A stretch of DNA of 64,000 bases from DATBSL01 sp964561785 (GCA_964561785.1 CAZLRF010000022.1:1-64000), one strand, 5' to 3'. Positions 30,021 to 39,685 are shown, counted from the first letter of the stretch. Notes: generated from the letters alone by a model not told the origin. Numbers and translations are program-made.

Positions 30021-32279
30021 GTGCGGCACGCGCCCTTCCTCGCGGCCGGCCTCCTGGCCATGGCGGCGCAGGTGCTGCTCCTGCGCGAGCTCGTGGTGGG
30101 CGCGGCCGGCGACGAGGCCGCGCTCGGCGTCGGCCTCGCCGCGTGGCTCCTCGGGATCGCCGCGGGGGCCGCGATCCCCCGCCGGCGGCGGACCCCCGCC
30201 GCCCGGTCCGATGCGACGCTCGGCCTCGCCGCCCTCGCGCTCCTGGCCCCGCTCGGCGTCCTCGCCGGGCGCTGGCTGCGCCAGTGGGTCGCGCCGGAGG
30301 CCGGCGAGCTGCCCGGCCTCGGGCACGTCCTGGCCTACGCCCTCGCGACGCTCGCGCCACCGGGGCTCGCCGTCGGCTTCACCTTCCCCGCCCTCGCCGC
30401 CGCCGCCGCCCGCCGCTGGGAGGCGGGGGAGGCGATCACCCGGCTGTACGCCGTCGAGTCGCTGGGCTCGCTGGCCGGCGGCCTCGCGGTGACGGTCCTC
30501 GCCGGCGCCGGGACGCCGCCGCTGCGCGCCGCGACGCTCCTGGCGGTGATCGGCGCTCTTCTCGCTCTCGCCGGCGCCCGCGGGGGCCTGGTGGAACGCG
30601 CCGGGCTCCTCGCCGCGTCGCTCGTGCTCGCGGCCTTTCTCCTTCTGGCCTCGGGGCCTCTCGACGCGGCCAGCCAGAGGGCGCGCTTCGCGGGCACCGC
30701 TCCGGGGGTTCCCCTCGTGGCTACCCGCGAGACGCCTCACCAGCACCTCGCCCTCGGGGGCGGCGACGTTCTCCACCTGTACGCGAGCGGCCAGTACGCC
30801 TCGAGCTTCCCCGACCCCTGGGCCGCGGAGAGCCTCGGCCACCTCCTCGCGCTCCTCTCGAGGCACCCGCGCCGCGTGCTCGTGATCGGCGGGCTCGAGC
30901 GCGGCCTCCCGGGCGTCCTCCTGCGCCACCCGCTCGAACGGCTCGTCCTCGTCGAGCCCGACCCGGGGGCGCTCGCGTTCCTGCTGCCCCGCCTGCCCGG
31001 GGCGGACCGGGCGGCGCTCGGCGACCCGCGCGTGCGCCTCGTCCACGCGGACCCGCGCCGGTTCGTCGCGAGGCCGATCGAGGCCCCGTTCGACCTCGTG
31101 GTCCTCCCCGCCGGCGACCCCACCACGCTCCTGCGCGCGCGCCTCGCCACCGTCGAGTTCTTCGACGCGCTGCGCCGGCTCCTCTCGCCCGGCGGGGTCG
31201 TGGTCCTCGCCGTCCGCACGGCGCCGCTCGCCGTGACCGCAGAGACGGCCGCCTACGCGGGATCGCTCTTCCGCTCGCTCTCGCACGCGTTCCCGGTCGT
31301 ACGCGCGACGCCCGGCCCGGACACCCTGCTCGTCGCAGGCGGGCGCGGCGAGGGGGCGACGCTCGACCCCGCCGTCCTCGCCGGGCGCTGGCGCGAGCGC
31401 GGGGTGGAGTCCTCGGCCTTCGACCCGGCGAGCCTGCCGGCCCTCCTCGCGCCCGAGCGGGTGGCCGCGCAGGAAGCGGCCCTCGCCGCGGCGGCCGCGC
31501 GCGCCCGCGAGAGCACCGACGACCGGCCGGTCTCGTTCCTCCACGCCCTCGCGCGACGGCAGCTCACGACGGCGGGGACGGGCGGCGGAGTGGTGGCCGC
31601 GGCCAGCCGCGTCCCGCCGGCCCTCCTGGTCGCGGCGGCCTTCCTGCCGTCGCTCGTCGTCCTCGCCCGCCGTTCCGGGAGGCCCGCCGTCGCGGCGTCG
31701 CACGCGGTGGCGGTCGTGGGGGCGGCGGCCCTCGGCTGGTGGCTGCTCGTGCTGTTCTCGTTCCAGACGCACGCGGGAGCCCTCTACGGCCACCTCGGCG
31801 CGCTGACCGCCGCCTTCATGCTCGGACTCGCCCTCGGCGCGAGGCTCGCCCCCCGCGCCGCCCTTGAGGACGGCCGGCGCGACGCGGCGACCCTGCCGGG
31901 GGCGCTCCGCGCGCTGCGTCTGGCCCTCGGCGCGGCCGCGCTCTTCGCGGCGGCGTTCCCGGTCGCGCTCGCCGCCGCCTCGCGCGCCGCGGCCTCCGGC
32001 CTCGGCTGGGGAGTCCTGGCGTGCGGAGGGCTGCTGCTCGCCGCCGGCACCGTCGCCGGCGCCGTCTTCCCGGTCGCGGCCGAGGTGCGCCTCGCGTCGG
32101 GCGAGGATGTCGCCCGCGCGGCCGGTCGTCTGGAGACCGCCGACCATCTCGGCGCCGCGGCCGCCGCGCTCCTCGGGGCGGTGCTCTTCCTCCCCGTGCT
32201 CGGCCTGGCCGCGACCGGCGGGCTCCTCGCCGGGCTCGTGCTCGTCGCCCTCGCCGGGGTGCTCTTCCCCCGCGGCTGA
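30021..32279 (+). CDS. Membrane-embedded spermidine synthase-like protein
   Basis: 752 residues from the GTG at 30021; TAGACT (30010-30015) lies five bases before it and there is no Shine-Dalgarno. About six N-terminal helices come first (residues 1-210). A Rossmann methyltransferase / aminopropyltransferase-like domain follows (about 215-510; RVLVIGGLERGLPGVLLRH, LVLVEPDPGALAFL, LVVLPAGDPTTLL). A second membrane block of about seven helices ends the protein. The soluble domain has lost the standard GGGDG and has PAGDP where spermidine synthases keep a catalytic Asp. Polyamine synthesis is therefore doubtful; a membrane methyltransferase-like or binding role is possible. Confidence 0.78.
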   Translation: MRHAPFLAAGLLAMAAQVLLLRELVVGAAGDEAALGVGLAAWLLGIAAGAAIPRRRRTPAARSDATLGLAALALLAPLGVLAGRWLRQWVAPEAGELPGLGHVLAYALATLAPPGLAVGFTFPALAAAAARRWEAGEAITRLYAVESLGSLAGGLAVTVLAGAGTPPLRAATLLAVIGALLALAGARGGLVERAGLLAASLVLAAFLLLASGPLDAASQRARFAGTAPGVPLVATRETPHQHLALGGGDVLHLYASGQYASSFPDPWAAESLGHLLALLSRHPRRVLVIGGLERGLPGVLLRHPLERLVLVEPDPGALAFLLPRLPGADRAALGDPRVRLVHADPRRFVARPIEAPFDLVVLPAGDPTTLLRARLATVEFFDALRRLLSPGGVVVLAVRTAPLAVTAETAAYAGSLFRSLSHAFPVVRATPGPDTLLVAGGRGEGATLDPAVLAGRWRERGVESSAFDPASLPALLAPERVAAQEAALAAAAARARESTDDRPVSFLHALARRQLTTAGTGGGVVAAASRVPPALLVAAAFLPSLVVLARRSGRPAVAASHAVAVVGAAALGWWLLVLFSFQTHAGALYGHLGALTAAFMLGLALGARLAPRAALEDGRRDAATLPGALRALRLALGAAALFAAAFPVALAAASRAAASGLGWGVLACGGLLLAAGTVAGAVFPVAAEVRLASGEDVARAAGRLETADHLGAAAAALLGAVLFLPVLGLAATGGLLAGLVLVALAGVLFPRG

Positions 32280-32325
32280 CCGCGCGCGGCATACAATGCG
32301 CGCGCTGAGGCAGGAGGTCGACCCC

Positions 32326-34947
32326 ATGCCCCGTGCGCTCGCCGCCGTCGCCGCGCTGCTGGTCTTCACGGCCCCCGCCGCGCCCGCCCCGCCGCCCTCG
32401 CCCCCGGACGCCGGCGCCCTCTTCCCGTTCGTCATCCCGTGGGACGACGCGCTCGCCGGGACGGCCACCGACGTGAGCCGGCTGAACGCGGCGCCCGCCG
32501 GGTCGGGCGGCTTCGTCGTCGCGAGGGACGGGGTCTTCGTCGAGGAGAAGACGGGCCGACGCGTCCGCTTCTTCGCCACGAACCTCGGCGGGCGAGCCGC
32601 GTTCCCCACCGCGCAGGACGCGGAGAGAATCGCCGCCCGCATGGCCAAGCTCGGCATCAACCTGGTGCGCCTCCACCACCTGCAGAACGGGTGGGAGAAG
32701 CCGGGCGGGTGGATCTGGAAGGACCGGCCCTTCCTCGAGGTCGACCCCGCGCAGGTCGCGAAGCTCGACGCGCTCTTCGCCGCCTTGAAGCGCCACGGCA
32801 TCTACACGAACCTCAACCTCTCCACGACCCGCGAGTACCTGCCCGAGCACGGCTTTCCCGAGAGCGTGCGGAGGATCCCGTTCTCCCACCACAAGAAGGT
32901 CGACCTCTTCGACCGGCGCATGATCGAGCTGCAGAAGCAGTACGCGCGGGCGCTCGTCGACCACGTGAACCCGCACACCGGCCTCGCCTACAAGGACGAG
33001 CCGGCCCTCGCGTTCGTCGAGATCAACAACGAGAACTCGCTCGTGGGCTGGCCGCACGAAGCGCCGGGGGAGGGCCTCGACGCGCTGCCCGAGCCGTTCC
33101 GCGCGCAGCTCGTCGCGCTGTGGAACGCGTGGCTCGCCGGCCGGTACGGCGACGACGCGACGCTCGCCGCCGCCTGGTCGGGCGGACCGGGCGAGCCGCT
33201 CGGACGAAGCCTCCTCGGGCGCGACACCCCGTGGCGGTTCGAGAACCAGGCGGCCGCGACGGCCGCGTCCCACGAGCTCCTCGCGCCGTCGTCCGGCGAG
33301 GGAACGGCCGGCCTGCGCCTCGTCGTGAAGGAGACGCTCGGCGGGGAGTGGCTCGTCCAGGGCCTGCTGCCCCCGCTCACGCTCGAGGAGGGAGCCCTCT
33401 ACACGGTCGCGTTCCGGGCCCGCGCCGACCGCGAGCGCACGATCGGCCTCAAGGTCCACCTCGACCGCCCCGACTGGGAGGACCACGGGCTCAAGGCCCG
33501 GGCCCGACTCTCGCCCGCGTGGCGCGACTTCTCCTACTCCTTCCGCGCGCGCGGCGTCGTGCCCTCTCACTCGCGCCTCGCGTTCCTGGTCGGCGGCGAG
33601 CCCGCCACCGTCGAGATCGAGGACGTGACGCTGCGGCCGGGCACGGCCCCGTGGTCGCCGCCTCCCGGCCAGTCGCTCCGGCGCCGCAACCTCGACCTCG
33701 CCACCGACGCCGCCTACGGTCCCCGTCTCGCCGACTGGACGCGCTTCCTTCTCGAGACCGAGCGCGCCTACGCCGACGAGATGCGCGGCTTCCTGCGCGA
33801 GGAGCTCGGCATCCGCGCGAACCTCGTCGACACCCAGGTCCAGTGGGGCCGCCTCACCGCCCTCGAGCGCGAGCGCTCGATGGAGTACGCCGACGCCCAC
33901 GCCTACTGGCAGCACCCCGAGTTCACCGGCGGCAGCTGGGACCCTCTCCGCTGGCGCATCGGCAGGAAGGCCCACGTCGACGCGCTCCTCGAGGGGCAGG
34001 GCGTCCTGCCCGGCCTCGCCTGGCACCGCGTGGCCGGCCGTCCCTACACGATCTCGGAGTACAACCACCCCGCGCCGAGCGACTACCAGGCGGAGACGAT
34101 GCCGCTCGTCGCCAGCTTCGCCGCCCTCCAGGACTGGGACGGCTTCTACACCTACGACTACGGCGCCACCGGCGCCGGCGAGGACAACGAGAGAATCTCC
34201 GGCTTCTTCTCGACCGCGACGAACCCGGCGAAGGCCGCGTTCTTCCCGTCGACCGCGCTCGTGTTCCGCCTCGGCCTCGTCCCGCCCCTGCCCCTCGACA
34301 CCCTCACGCTCCCGGCGCGCCCCTGGGAGACCTGGCGCGACGCGCAGGACGCGTGGGCGAAGACCGGCTCCGTGCCCGATCTCCTGAAGACCCGTGTCGC
34401 GATGCGGGACGGCGCCGGGACCGAGTGGATCCGCGAGGCTGCGGCGGCCCTGGCGGAGCCCGGCCGGGCCTCGGTGCGGCGGGCCTCGCGGGGCGCGGTC
34501 TACCAGGTCGACGCACCCGCGGCCAAGATCGTCGCCGGCTTCGTCGGCGGCGAGCGGGTCGACCTCGCGGGCGTCTCGCTCGTGTTCCCGCGCTTCGGCC
34601 TCGACGACGAGGGCTTCGCCGCCCTCACCCTGGTCGACCTCGCCGGCGGGCCGCTCGACGCGACGACCCGCGCCCTGCTCACCCTCGTCGGCCGCGCCGA
34701 GAACCGCGGCATGGGCTGGAACGAGGACCGCACGAGCGTCGGCGACCGGTGGGGAACGGGCCCGGTCGAGGCCGAGGGCATCCCCTGTGCGGTCGAGATG
34801 AGGACGCGCCGCCCCGTCTCGGTGTGGGCTCTCGACGGGCGCGGGATGCGCCGCGAGCGCGTGCCGAGCACGTGGAAGGCCGGGACCCTGCGCTTCCAGG
34901 CGGGCCCCGCCCACCGCACCGTCTGGTACGAGATCGCCGACCGCTGA
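32326..34947 (+). CDS. Secreted GH5-like glycoside hydrolase with inserted carbohydrate-binding module
   Basis: 873 residues from the second ATG (32326), chosen for AGGAGG eight bases upstream and the signal peptide (PRALAAVAALLVFTAPAA). TACAAT (32292-32297) is a possible -10. The TIM barrel begins near residue 60 (FFATNLGGRAAFP, INLVRLHHLQNGW). The likely acid/base is Glu236 in EINNENS and the nucleophile Glu578 in SEYNHP. Between them, about residues 300-445, is a jelly-roll binding module (LTLEEGALYTVAFRARADR). A beta-sandwich follows at the C-terminus. Substrate is unknown, probably a plant or fungal beta-glycan. Confidence 0.83.
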   Translation: MPRALAAVAALLVFTAPAAPAPPPSPPDAGALFPFVIPWDDALAGTATDVSRLNAAPAGSGGFVVARDGVFVEEKTGRRVRFFATNLGGRAAFPTAQDAERIAARMAKLGINLVRLHHLQNGWEKPGGWIWKDRPFLEVDPAQVAKLDALFAALKRHGIYTNLNLSTTREYLPEHGFPESVRRIPFSHHKKVDLFDRRMIELQKQYARALVDHVNPHTGLAYKDEPALAFVEINNENSLVGWPHEAPGEGLDALPEPFRAQLVALWNAWLAGRYGDDATLAAAWSGGPGEPLGRSLLGRDTPWRFENQAAATAASHELLAPSSGEGTAGLRLVVKETLGGEWLVQGLLPPLTLEEGALYTVAFRARADRERTIGLKVHLDRPDWEDHGLKARARLSPAWRDFSYSFRARGVVPSHSRLAFLVGGEPATVEIEDVTLRPGTAPWSPPPGQSLRRRNLDLATDAAYGPRLADWTRFLLETERAYADEMRGFLREELGIRANLVDTQVQWGRLTALERERSMEYADAHAYWQHPEFTGGSWDPLRWRIGRKAHVDALLEGQGVLPGLAWHRVAGRPYTISEYNHPAPSDYQAETMPLVASFAALQDWDGFYTYDYGATGAGEDNERISGFFSTATNPAKAAFFPSTALVFRLGLVPPLPLDTLTLPARPWETWRDAQDAWAKTGSVPDLLKTRVAMRDGAGTEWIREAAAALAEPGRASVRRASRGAVYQVDAPAAKIVAGFVGGERVDLAGVSLVFPRFGLDDEGFAALTLVDLAGGPLDATTRALLTLVGRAENRGMGWNEDRTSVGDRWGTGPVEAEGIPCAVEMRTRRPVSVWALDGRGMRRERVPSTWKAGTLRFQAGPAHRTVWYEIADR

Positions 34948-34952
34948 GCGCC

Positions 34953-35489
34953 CTAGAGCCCGCTCGCCCCGCGGCCGATGCCGGCCATCATCGTGACGCC
35001 GATGGCGACGAGCACGTAGAAGAGCCAGCCGATGACGCAGACGGCGACCGCGCGGCCGGTGCTCTTGTAGTCGAGGGCCTGGCGGACGGCGACGATCATC
35101 GCCGCGAGCTGCCACACGGCGAGGACGAGCCCGATCACGAGGCCGAGGAGCGGGAGGGCGCGCAGGAAGCCGAGGAGCCCCGGCGCGGCGGAGAAGCCGA
35201 TCGTGCGCAGGAGCTGCCCGAAGTCCGCGCTCGTCTGGGGCTCGGGCAGGAGCCTTGTGCCGATGAACCACGTGACGCCGGCCCACAGGAACCAGCCGAC
35301 GATGCCCCCGACGAGCGCGGCGAGGACGCCGGCCGTGCCGCCGGCGTACGAGCCGATGGCCCCCGAGACCGCCGAGCCCACCACGACGGTGAGGGCCTGT
35401 CCGGTCGTCGTGGGGTCGCCCTCGACCTCCTCGTAGGTCTTCACGTCGAGACGCGCCGCACCCAGCACCCGATCGACGAAGCTTGCCAT
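34953..35489 (-). CDS. YIP1-family membrane protein
   Basis: 178 residues with about five hydrophobic helices; ATG after GGGAGG. The opening FVDRVLGAARLDVKTYEEVEGDP and the LLRTIGFSAAPGLLGFL segment are typical of the bacterial Yip1 domain (PF04893). Function in bacteria is unknown. TATCCT about 30 bases upstream could be its -10. It converges on the GH5-like gene with only five bases between stops. Confidence 0.82.
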   Translation of the reverse strand: MASFVDRVLGAARLDVKTYEEVEGDPTTTGQALTVVVGSAVSGAIGSYAGGTAGVLAALVGGIVGWFLWAGVTWFIGTRLLPEPQTSADFGQLLRTIGFSAAPGLLGFLRALPLLGLVIGLVLAVWQLAAMIVAVRQALDYKSTGRAVAVCVIGWLFYVLVAIGVTMMAGIGRGASGL

Positions 35490-35548
35490 CGCTGCCTCCC
35501 TGCTGAAACGCGCCGAGGATACACCAGTCGGAAACGGCGGCGGGTGGC

Positions 35549-38062
35549 CTACTCGCCGGCGAGGGACTGGATGTCGTTCAGGATCCCCGCCGCGGTGACC
35601 TCGGCCCCGGCGCCGGGGCCGGAGACGACGAGGGGCTCGCGGCGGTAGCGGCGGGTGGTGAACGAGAGCAGGTTCCGCGTGCCCTCGAGGGAGCCGAGCG
35701 CCGAGCCCCGCGGGACGGAGCGCAGCGAGGCGCGGACGCCCCGGGCCGTGGCGAGGACGACGTAGCGCAGGACGCGGCCGCGCGCCGCCTCCGCCGCGAC
35801 GCGGCGCTCCCATCCCGCGTCGAGCGAGCCCATCCGCTCGAGGAAGCGTTCGAGCGGGATCCGGCGCAGGGGCGGGGGGACGAGGTCCTCGGCCCGCGGC
35901 GCGGGCCCCGCGTAGCCGAGCAGGCGGGCGAGGATGAGGCCCTTGCGCAGGACGTCCTGGCCCGAGAGGTCCTCGCGCGGGTCGGGCTCGGCGTAGCCGC
36001 GGCGGACCGCCTCCCGCACCGCCTCGGAGAAGGCCGACCCTCGCTCGAGCGAGGAGAGGACGAAGCCGAGCGTGCCGCTCACGCAGCCCTCGACGCGGAG
36101 CACCCGGTCGCCGCTCTCGACGAGCTTGCGGAAGGTGTCGAGGACGGGCAGCCCCGCCCCGACCGTGGCCTCGTAGCGGACCCTGCGCCCCGCCGCCGCC
36201 GCGGAGTCGAGGAGCCGGCGGTACGCGGCGAGGGGCCCCGCGAGGGGCTTCTTGTTCGCGAGGACGAGGTCGAACCCCTGGCCGAGCGCGTCGGCGAGGA
36301 GGTCGCCCGTCTCGTCGGCGGTGACGTCGACGAGGACGGGCCGCGAGACCGCGTGCGCGGCGACGAACCGCAGCGCCTCGGCGGCGGACGCCGCCTTGCC
36401 CCCGAGCGCGGCGAGCAGCGCGCCGCGGTCCTTTCCCTCGGCGAGCCGGAGGAGCCGTCCACGCGAGACGCCGCGCGGGTCGAACACGTAGCCCGAGCGG
36501 TCGAGGGCGGCCACGATCCGGATGCGCCCGTCCGCGCGGCCCGAGGCCATCGCGGCGAGGGCGCGGCCGACGCGGCCGAAGCCGAGGAGCACGACGTCCG
36601 TGCGCCGCTCCGGCGGCCGCCCGCCCCCGATCTTCGCGAGCTGGAACGCGGAGTGGACGCGCCGCCCGGCCTCGGCGGCCTGCGCCTCCTCGACCACGAA
36701 CGAGATGTTGAGCTCGGAGGAGCCCTGGGCGATCGCGATGACGTTCACCCGGCCGGCGGCGAGGGCGGAGAAGACGCGGGCCGCGACCCCCGGCGTGCCG
36801 GCCATGCCTCGCCCCACGACCGCGACCACGGCCACGCCGTCGCGGGCGGCCACGCCGTCCACGAGCCCGGCCGCGATCTCCTCGCGGAAGGCGCGCTCGA
36901 GGGCGGCGGTGGCCCGGGGGGCCTCCGCCGCGGGCAGGGTGAAGCCGATCGAGCTCTCGGAGGAGGACTGGAAGATCGTGGACACGGAGAGGCCCGCGGC
37001 GTGGATCGCGCCGAACGTGCGCGCGGCCATGCCGGGCACGCCCATGAGGCCCTTGCCGGCCACGGTGACGAGGGCCTGGCCGCGGATCGTGGCGAGCGCC
37101 TTCACCGGATAGGCGGCGAGCGTCGCGCGCGAGGAGACCTCCGTGCCCGGCCGCTCGGGGTGCAGGAACGATCGCACGTGGAGGGGGATGCGGCTGCCGT
37201 CGAGGGGGATGAGGGCCCGGGGGTGCAGCACCTTGGCCCCGAAGTAGGCCACCTCCGCCGCCTCGCGGTGGTGCATCTGCGGGAGCAGCCGCGCGTCGGG
37301 CACCGCGCGCGGGTCGGCGGTCAGGATCCCGGGCACGTCCTTCCACAGCACGACGCGCGCGGCGCCGAGGCATCGGGCGAGCAGGGTGGCGGTGAGGTCG
37401 GAGCCGCCGCGGCCGAGGGTCGTGACCGTGCCGTCGGGGCCGGCGCCGAGGAAGCCGGGGACGACCGGCGTCACCCCGCGCCGCAGGAGCGGGAGGAGGC
37501 GCCGGCGGGCGAGGCGGCGCGTCGCCGCGAGGTCGGGCGCGGCGGCGCCGTGGTGGCCGTCGGTGAGGACGAACTCCGTGGCGTCGAGCCTCTCCGCGCG
37601 CCGTCCCGCCGCGTTCAGAGCGGCGGCCACGACCGCGCTCGCCGCGCGCTCGCCGCGGGCGACCAGCGTGTCGCTCGCGCGCGCGGAGAGGTCGGCGAGG
37701 GCGCCCATCGCGCGGGCGATCTCGCGGTACTCGCGGGCCTGCGCGTCGGCCGAGGCGAGCAGCCGGTTCCGGGCCGCCCCCGGCGGCACGAGCGCGTGGG
37801 CGAGGTCGCGGTGGCGGCGCAGGAACGACGCGGCCACCGTCGAAGCCGCCTCGCTCTCGCCCGCGACCGTGCGCCGCGCCCCGTCGAGCAGGGCGTCGGT
37901 CACGCCGGCGAGCGCCGAGACCACGACCACGAGCGGGCCGTGGTGGGCGCGGACGAGCGAGACCGCGTGGCGCACCGCGGCGGCGTCGGCGAGCGAGGCG
38001 CCGCCAAACTTCCAGACCTCGAGGCGGGGAGCGGGGCGTCCCTCGCGGCGCGTCCTCGTCAT
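35549..38062 (-). CDS. thrA: Bifunctional aspartokinase / homoserine dehydrogenase
   Basis: 837 residues, the normal size of ThrA/MetL. The aspartokinase part (about 14-300) opens with VWKFGGASLADAAAV and has GRGGSDLTATLLARCLGA. Two ACT domains (about 320-470) mediate feedback control: ALVTVAGKGLMGVPGMAARTF and VAVVGRGMAGTPGVAARVF. The homoserine dehydrogenase part (about 485-837) has VVLLGFGRVGRALAAM for NAD(P) and YEATVGAGLPVLDTFRKLVESGD around the catalytic residues. It commits aspartate to threonine and methionine. GAGGG precedes the ATG, inside a possible hairpin. No other threonine or methionine gene is adjacent. Confidence 0.95.
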   Translation of the reverse strand: MTRTRREGRPAPRLEVWKFGGASLADAAAVRHAVSLVRAHHGPLVVVVSALAGVTDALLDGARRTVAGESEAASTVAASFLRRHRDLAHALVPPGAARNRLLASADAQAREYREIARAMGALADLSARASDTLVARGERAASAVVAAALNAAGRRAERLDATEFVLTDGHHGAAAPDLAATRRLARRRLLPLLRRGVTPVVPGFLGAGPDGTVTTLGRGGSDLTATLLARCLGAARVVLWKDVPGILTADPRAVPDARLLPQMHHREAAEVAYFGAKVLHPRALIPLDGSRIPLHVRSFLHPERPGTEVSSRATLAAYPVKALATIRGQALVTVAGKGLMGVPGMAARTFGAIHAAGLSVSTIFQSSSESSIGFTLPAAEAPRATAALERAFREEIAAGLVDGVAARDGVAVVAVVGRGMAGTPGVAARVFSALAAGRVNVIAIAQGSSELNISFVVEEAQAAEAGRRVHSAFQLAKIGGGRPPERRTDVVLLGFGRVGRALAAMASGRADGRIRIVAALDRSGYVFDPRGVSRGRLLRLAEGKDRGALLAALGGKAASAAEALRFVAAHAVSRPVLVDVTADETGDLLADALGQGFDLVLANKKPLAGPLAAYRRLLDSAAAAGRRVRYEATVGAGLPVLDTFRKLVESGDRVLRVEGCVSGTLGFVLSSLERGSAFSEAVREAVRRGYAEPDPREDLSGQDVLRKGLILARLLGYAGPAPRAEDLVPPPLRRIPLERFLERMGSLDAGWERRVAAEAARGRVLRYVVLATARGVRASLRSVPRGSALGSLEGTRNLLSFTTRRYRREPLVVSGPGAGAEVTAAGILNDIQSLAGE

Positions 38063-38126
38063 CTCAATCCCTCATGAATGGGATCACTTTGATGAACAGA
38101 TACGATCCACAGAAGCGCGCATTGTA
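38063..38126 (-). promoter_or_regulatory. thrA leader with TACAAT -10 and two competing hairpins
   Basis: Read on the minus strand, TACAAT (38126-38121) starts a leader of about 52 bases. In it GGATC (38108-38104) can pair with GATCC (38085-38081), or the overlapping ATCCC (38084-38080) can pair with GGGAT (38071-38067). The second hairpin would hide the GAGGG ribosome site. The region is less GC-rich than its surroundings. It looks like a small translational switch or attenuator. No known riboswitch class is recognised. Confidence 0.4.
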
Positions 38127-38153
38127 GAACGGCCCGCCGCGAACGTCGCGGGC

Positions 38154-39647
38154 TCAGGGGGCGGCGCGGTAGGTGTGGCGCACCTGCCAGCGCACCTTGA
38201 CCCGCACCCCGTCCTTGCGCGCCGGCTCGAACCGCCACGTGCGCACGGCCCGCAGGACCGCCTCGTCGAGCACCGGTCCCGCCGACTCCCGGACGGACAG
38301 ATCCGTCGGACGGCCGTTCTCGTCGACCACGAGGTCGACGAGAACCGAGCCCAGGAGCTTCTTCCGCCGGGCCTCGTCCGGGTAGGCGGCGGAGTCTCCG
38401 CTGATCTTCACCGGGGGCGTGACCCCCTCGCCCATCTCGACGAGCTGGCCTTCCACCACCGGGACCGGCGTCGGGGGGGGCGTCGGCCGGAGCGCCGTCT
38501 TCGGGGCCGGCTCGGGCCGTGCCGCGCGCGCGGGCTCGGCCGCGGGCGCGGGCTCCACGGGAGGCGGCTCGGGCTCCGCGGGCACGCTCGCCGCCCTCCC
38601 GGCAGCGGGCTCGGCCACCGCGGGCGTCGGCGCGGCGGGCTCCGTCCCCGGCGTTCCGCCGCCGCGCAGCGCGAGGACGGCGAGGGCGCCCGCCACGGCG
38701 AGCACGACCGCGGCCGCGAGGCCGGCGGGGAGCGCTCGCGGGGAGCGCTCCGGGCGCGGGGCGGGCGCGATGAGGGTCGGCGCGTCGTCCACGCGCGCTG
38801 CCGGCGCCGCCGGCGGCCCCTCGAACGCCGAGAGCGCGTGCTCGAGCTCGCGCACGTCGAGGGCGGTGACGAGCTCGAGGGCGGACGCGAAGCGGCGGGC
38901 GGGGTCCTTCGCGAGGGCGCGCGCGAACACGTCGTCGTAGCGCTCGGGGAGCGCGGCGTTGATCTTGCGCGGGGGCGCCGGCGTATCGTGCATCACCCGG
39001 TAGATGACCTGGGTGATCGTGTTGCCCTGGAACGGCGGCTGGCCGGTCAGCATCTCGTAGGCCACGACCGCGAGCGAGTAGACGTCGGAGCGGGCGGTGA
39101 CCGACTCGCCCGCGATCTGCTCGGGCGCCATGTAGCTCGGGGAGCCGAGGACCTGGCCCGCGGTGGTCATGACCGAGGCCTCGATGCGCGCGACGCCGAA
39201 GTCCATGAGCTTGGGCTGGCCGTCGGGCTGGACCATGATGTTCGCGGGCTTGATGTCGCGATGGACGATGCCCTGGCGGTGCGCGTGGTCGATCCCCTCG
39301 GCCACGGGGCCGAGGAGCCGCAGGACCTCCGCGGGGGGCAGGCGTCCCCGCTCCCGCAGCACCTGCTGGAGGGTGCGCCCCTCCACGTACTCCATGACCA
39401 GGTGGTCCTCGCCGAGGTCGAAGACGCGGACGATCGCGGGGTGGTTGAGCCCGCCCGCGGCCTGGGCCTCGCGCCGAAAGCGCTTCAGGTACTCCTCGGC
39501 GGTGTCGCGAGTGAGGTACTCGGTCTTGACGGTCTTGACCGCGACGACCCGGCTGACCGCGGGGTCGAAGGCCCGGTACACCCGGCCCATGGCCCCGTCC
39601 CCGATCTCGTCGATGACCTCGTAGCGTCCGAACCTCTCCGGCGGCAT
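38154..39647 (-). CDS. Transmembrane Ser/Thr kinase fused to a TonB C-terminal domain
   Basis: 497 residues; ATG after GGGAGG. The kinase domain (about 9-275) is complete: IGDGAMGRVYRAF, Lys38 in VVAVKTVK, HRDIKPANIMV, DFGVARIE and SYMAPEQIAGE. A single membrane helix (about 303-325) follows. A proline/alanine-rich spacer (about 330-410) would cross the periplasm. The last 85 residues are a TonB-type C-terminal domain: PPVKISGDSAAYPDEARRKKL, VLVDLVVDENGRP and WRFEPARKDGVRVKVRW. The kinase is cytoplasmic, the TonB part periplasmic. This could sense the envelope or deliver force to an outer-membrane receptor; no ExbBD or receptor gene is nearby. Confidence 0.88.
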   Translation of the reverse strand: MPPERFGRYEVIDEIGDGAMGRVYRAFDPAVSRVVAVKTVKTEYLTRDTAEEYLKRFRREAQAAGGLNHPAIVRVFDLGEDHLVMEYVEGRTLQQVLRERGRLPPAEVLRLLGPVAEGIDHAHRQGIVHRDIKPANIMVQPDGQPKLMDFGVARIEASVMTTAGQVLGSPSYMAPEQIAGESVTARSDVYSLAVVAYEMLTGQPPFQGNTITQVIYRVMHDTPAPPRKINAALPERYDDVFARALAKDPARRFASALELVTALDVRELEHALSAFEGPPAAPAARVDDAPTLIAPAPRPERSPRALPAGLAAAVVLAVAGALAVLALRGGGTPGTEPAAPTPAVAEPAAGRAASVPAEPEPPPVEPAPAAEPARAARPEPAPKTALRPTPPPTPVPVVEGQLVEMGEGVTPPVKISGDSAAYPDEARRKKLLGSVLVDLVVDENGRPTDLSVRESAGPVLDEAVLRAVRTWRFEPARKDGVRVKVRWQVRHTYRAAP

Positions 39648-39685
39648 GATCCTCCCGCTGGCGGCGAGCCTGGATGATACCGCTT

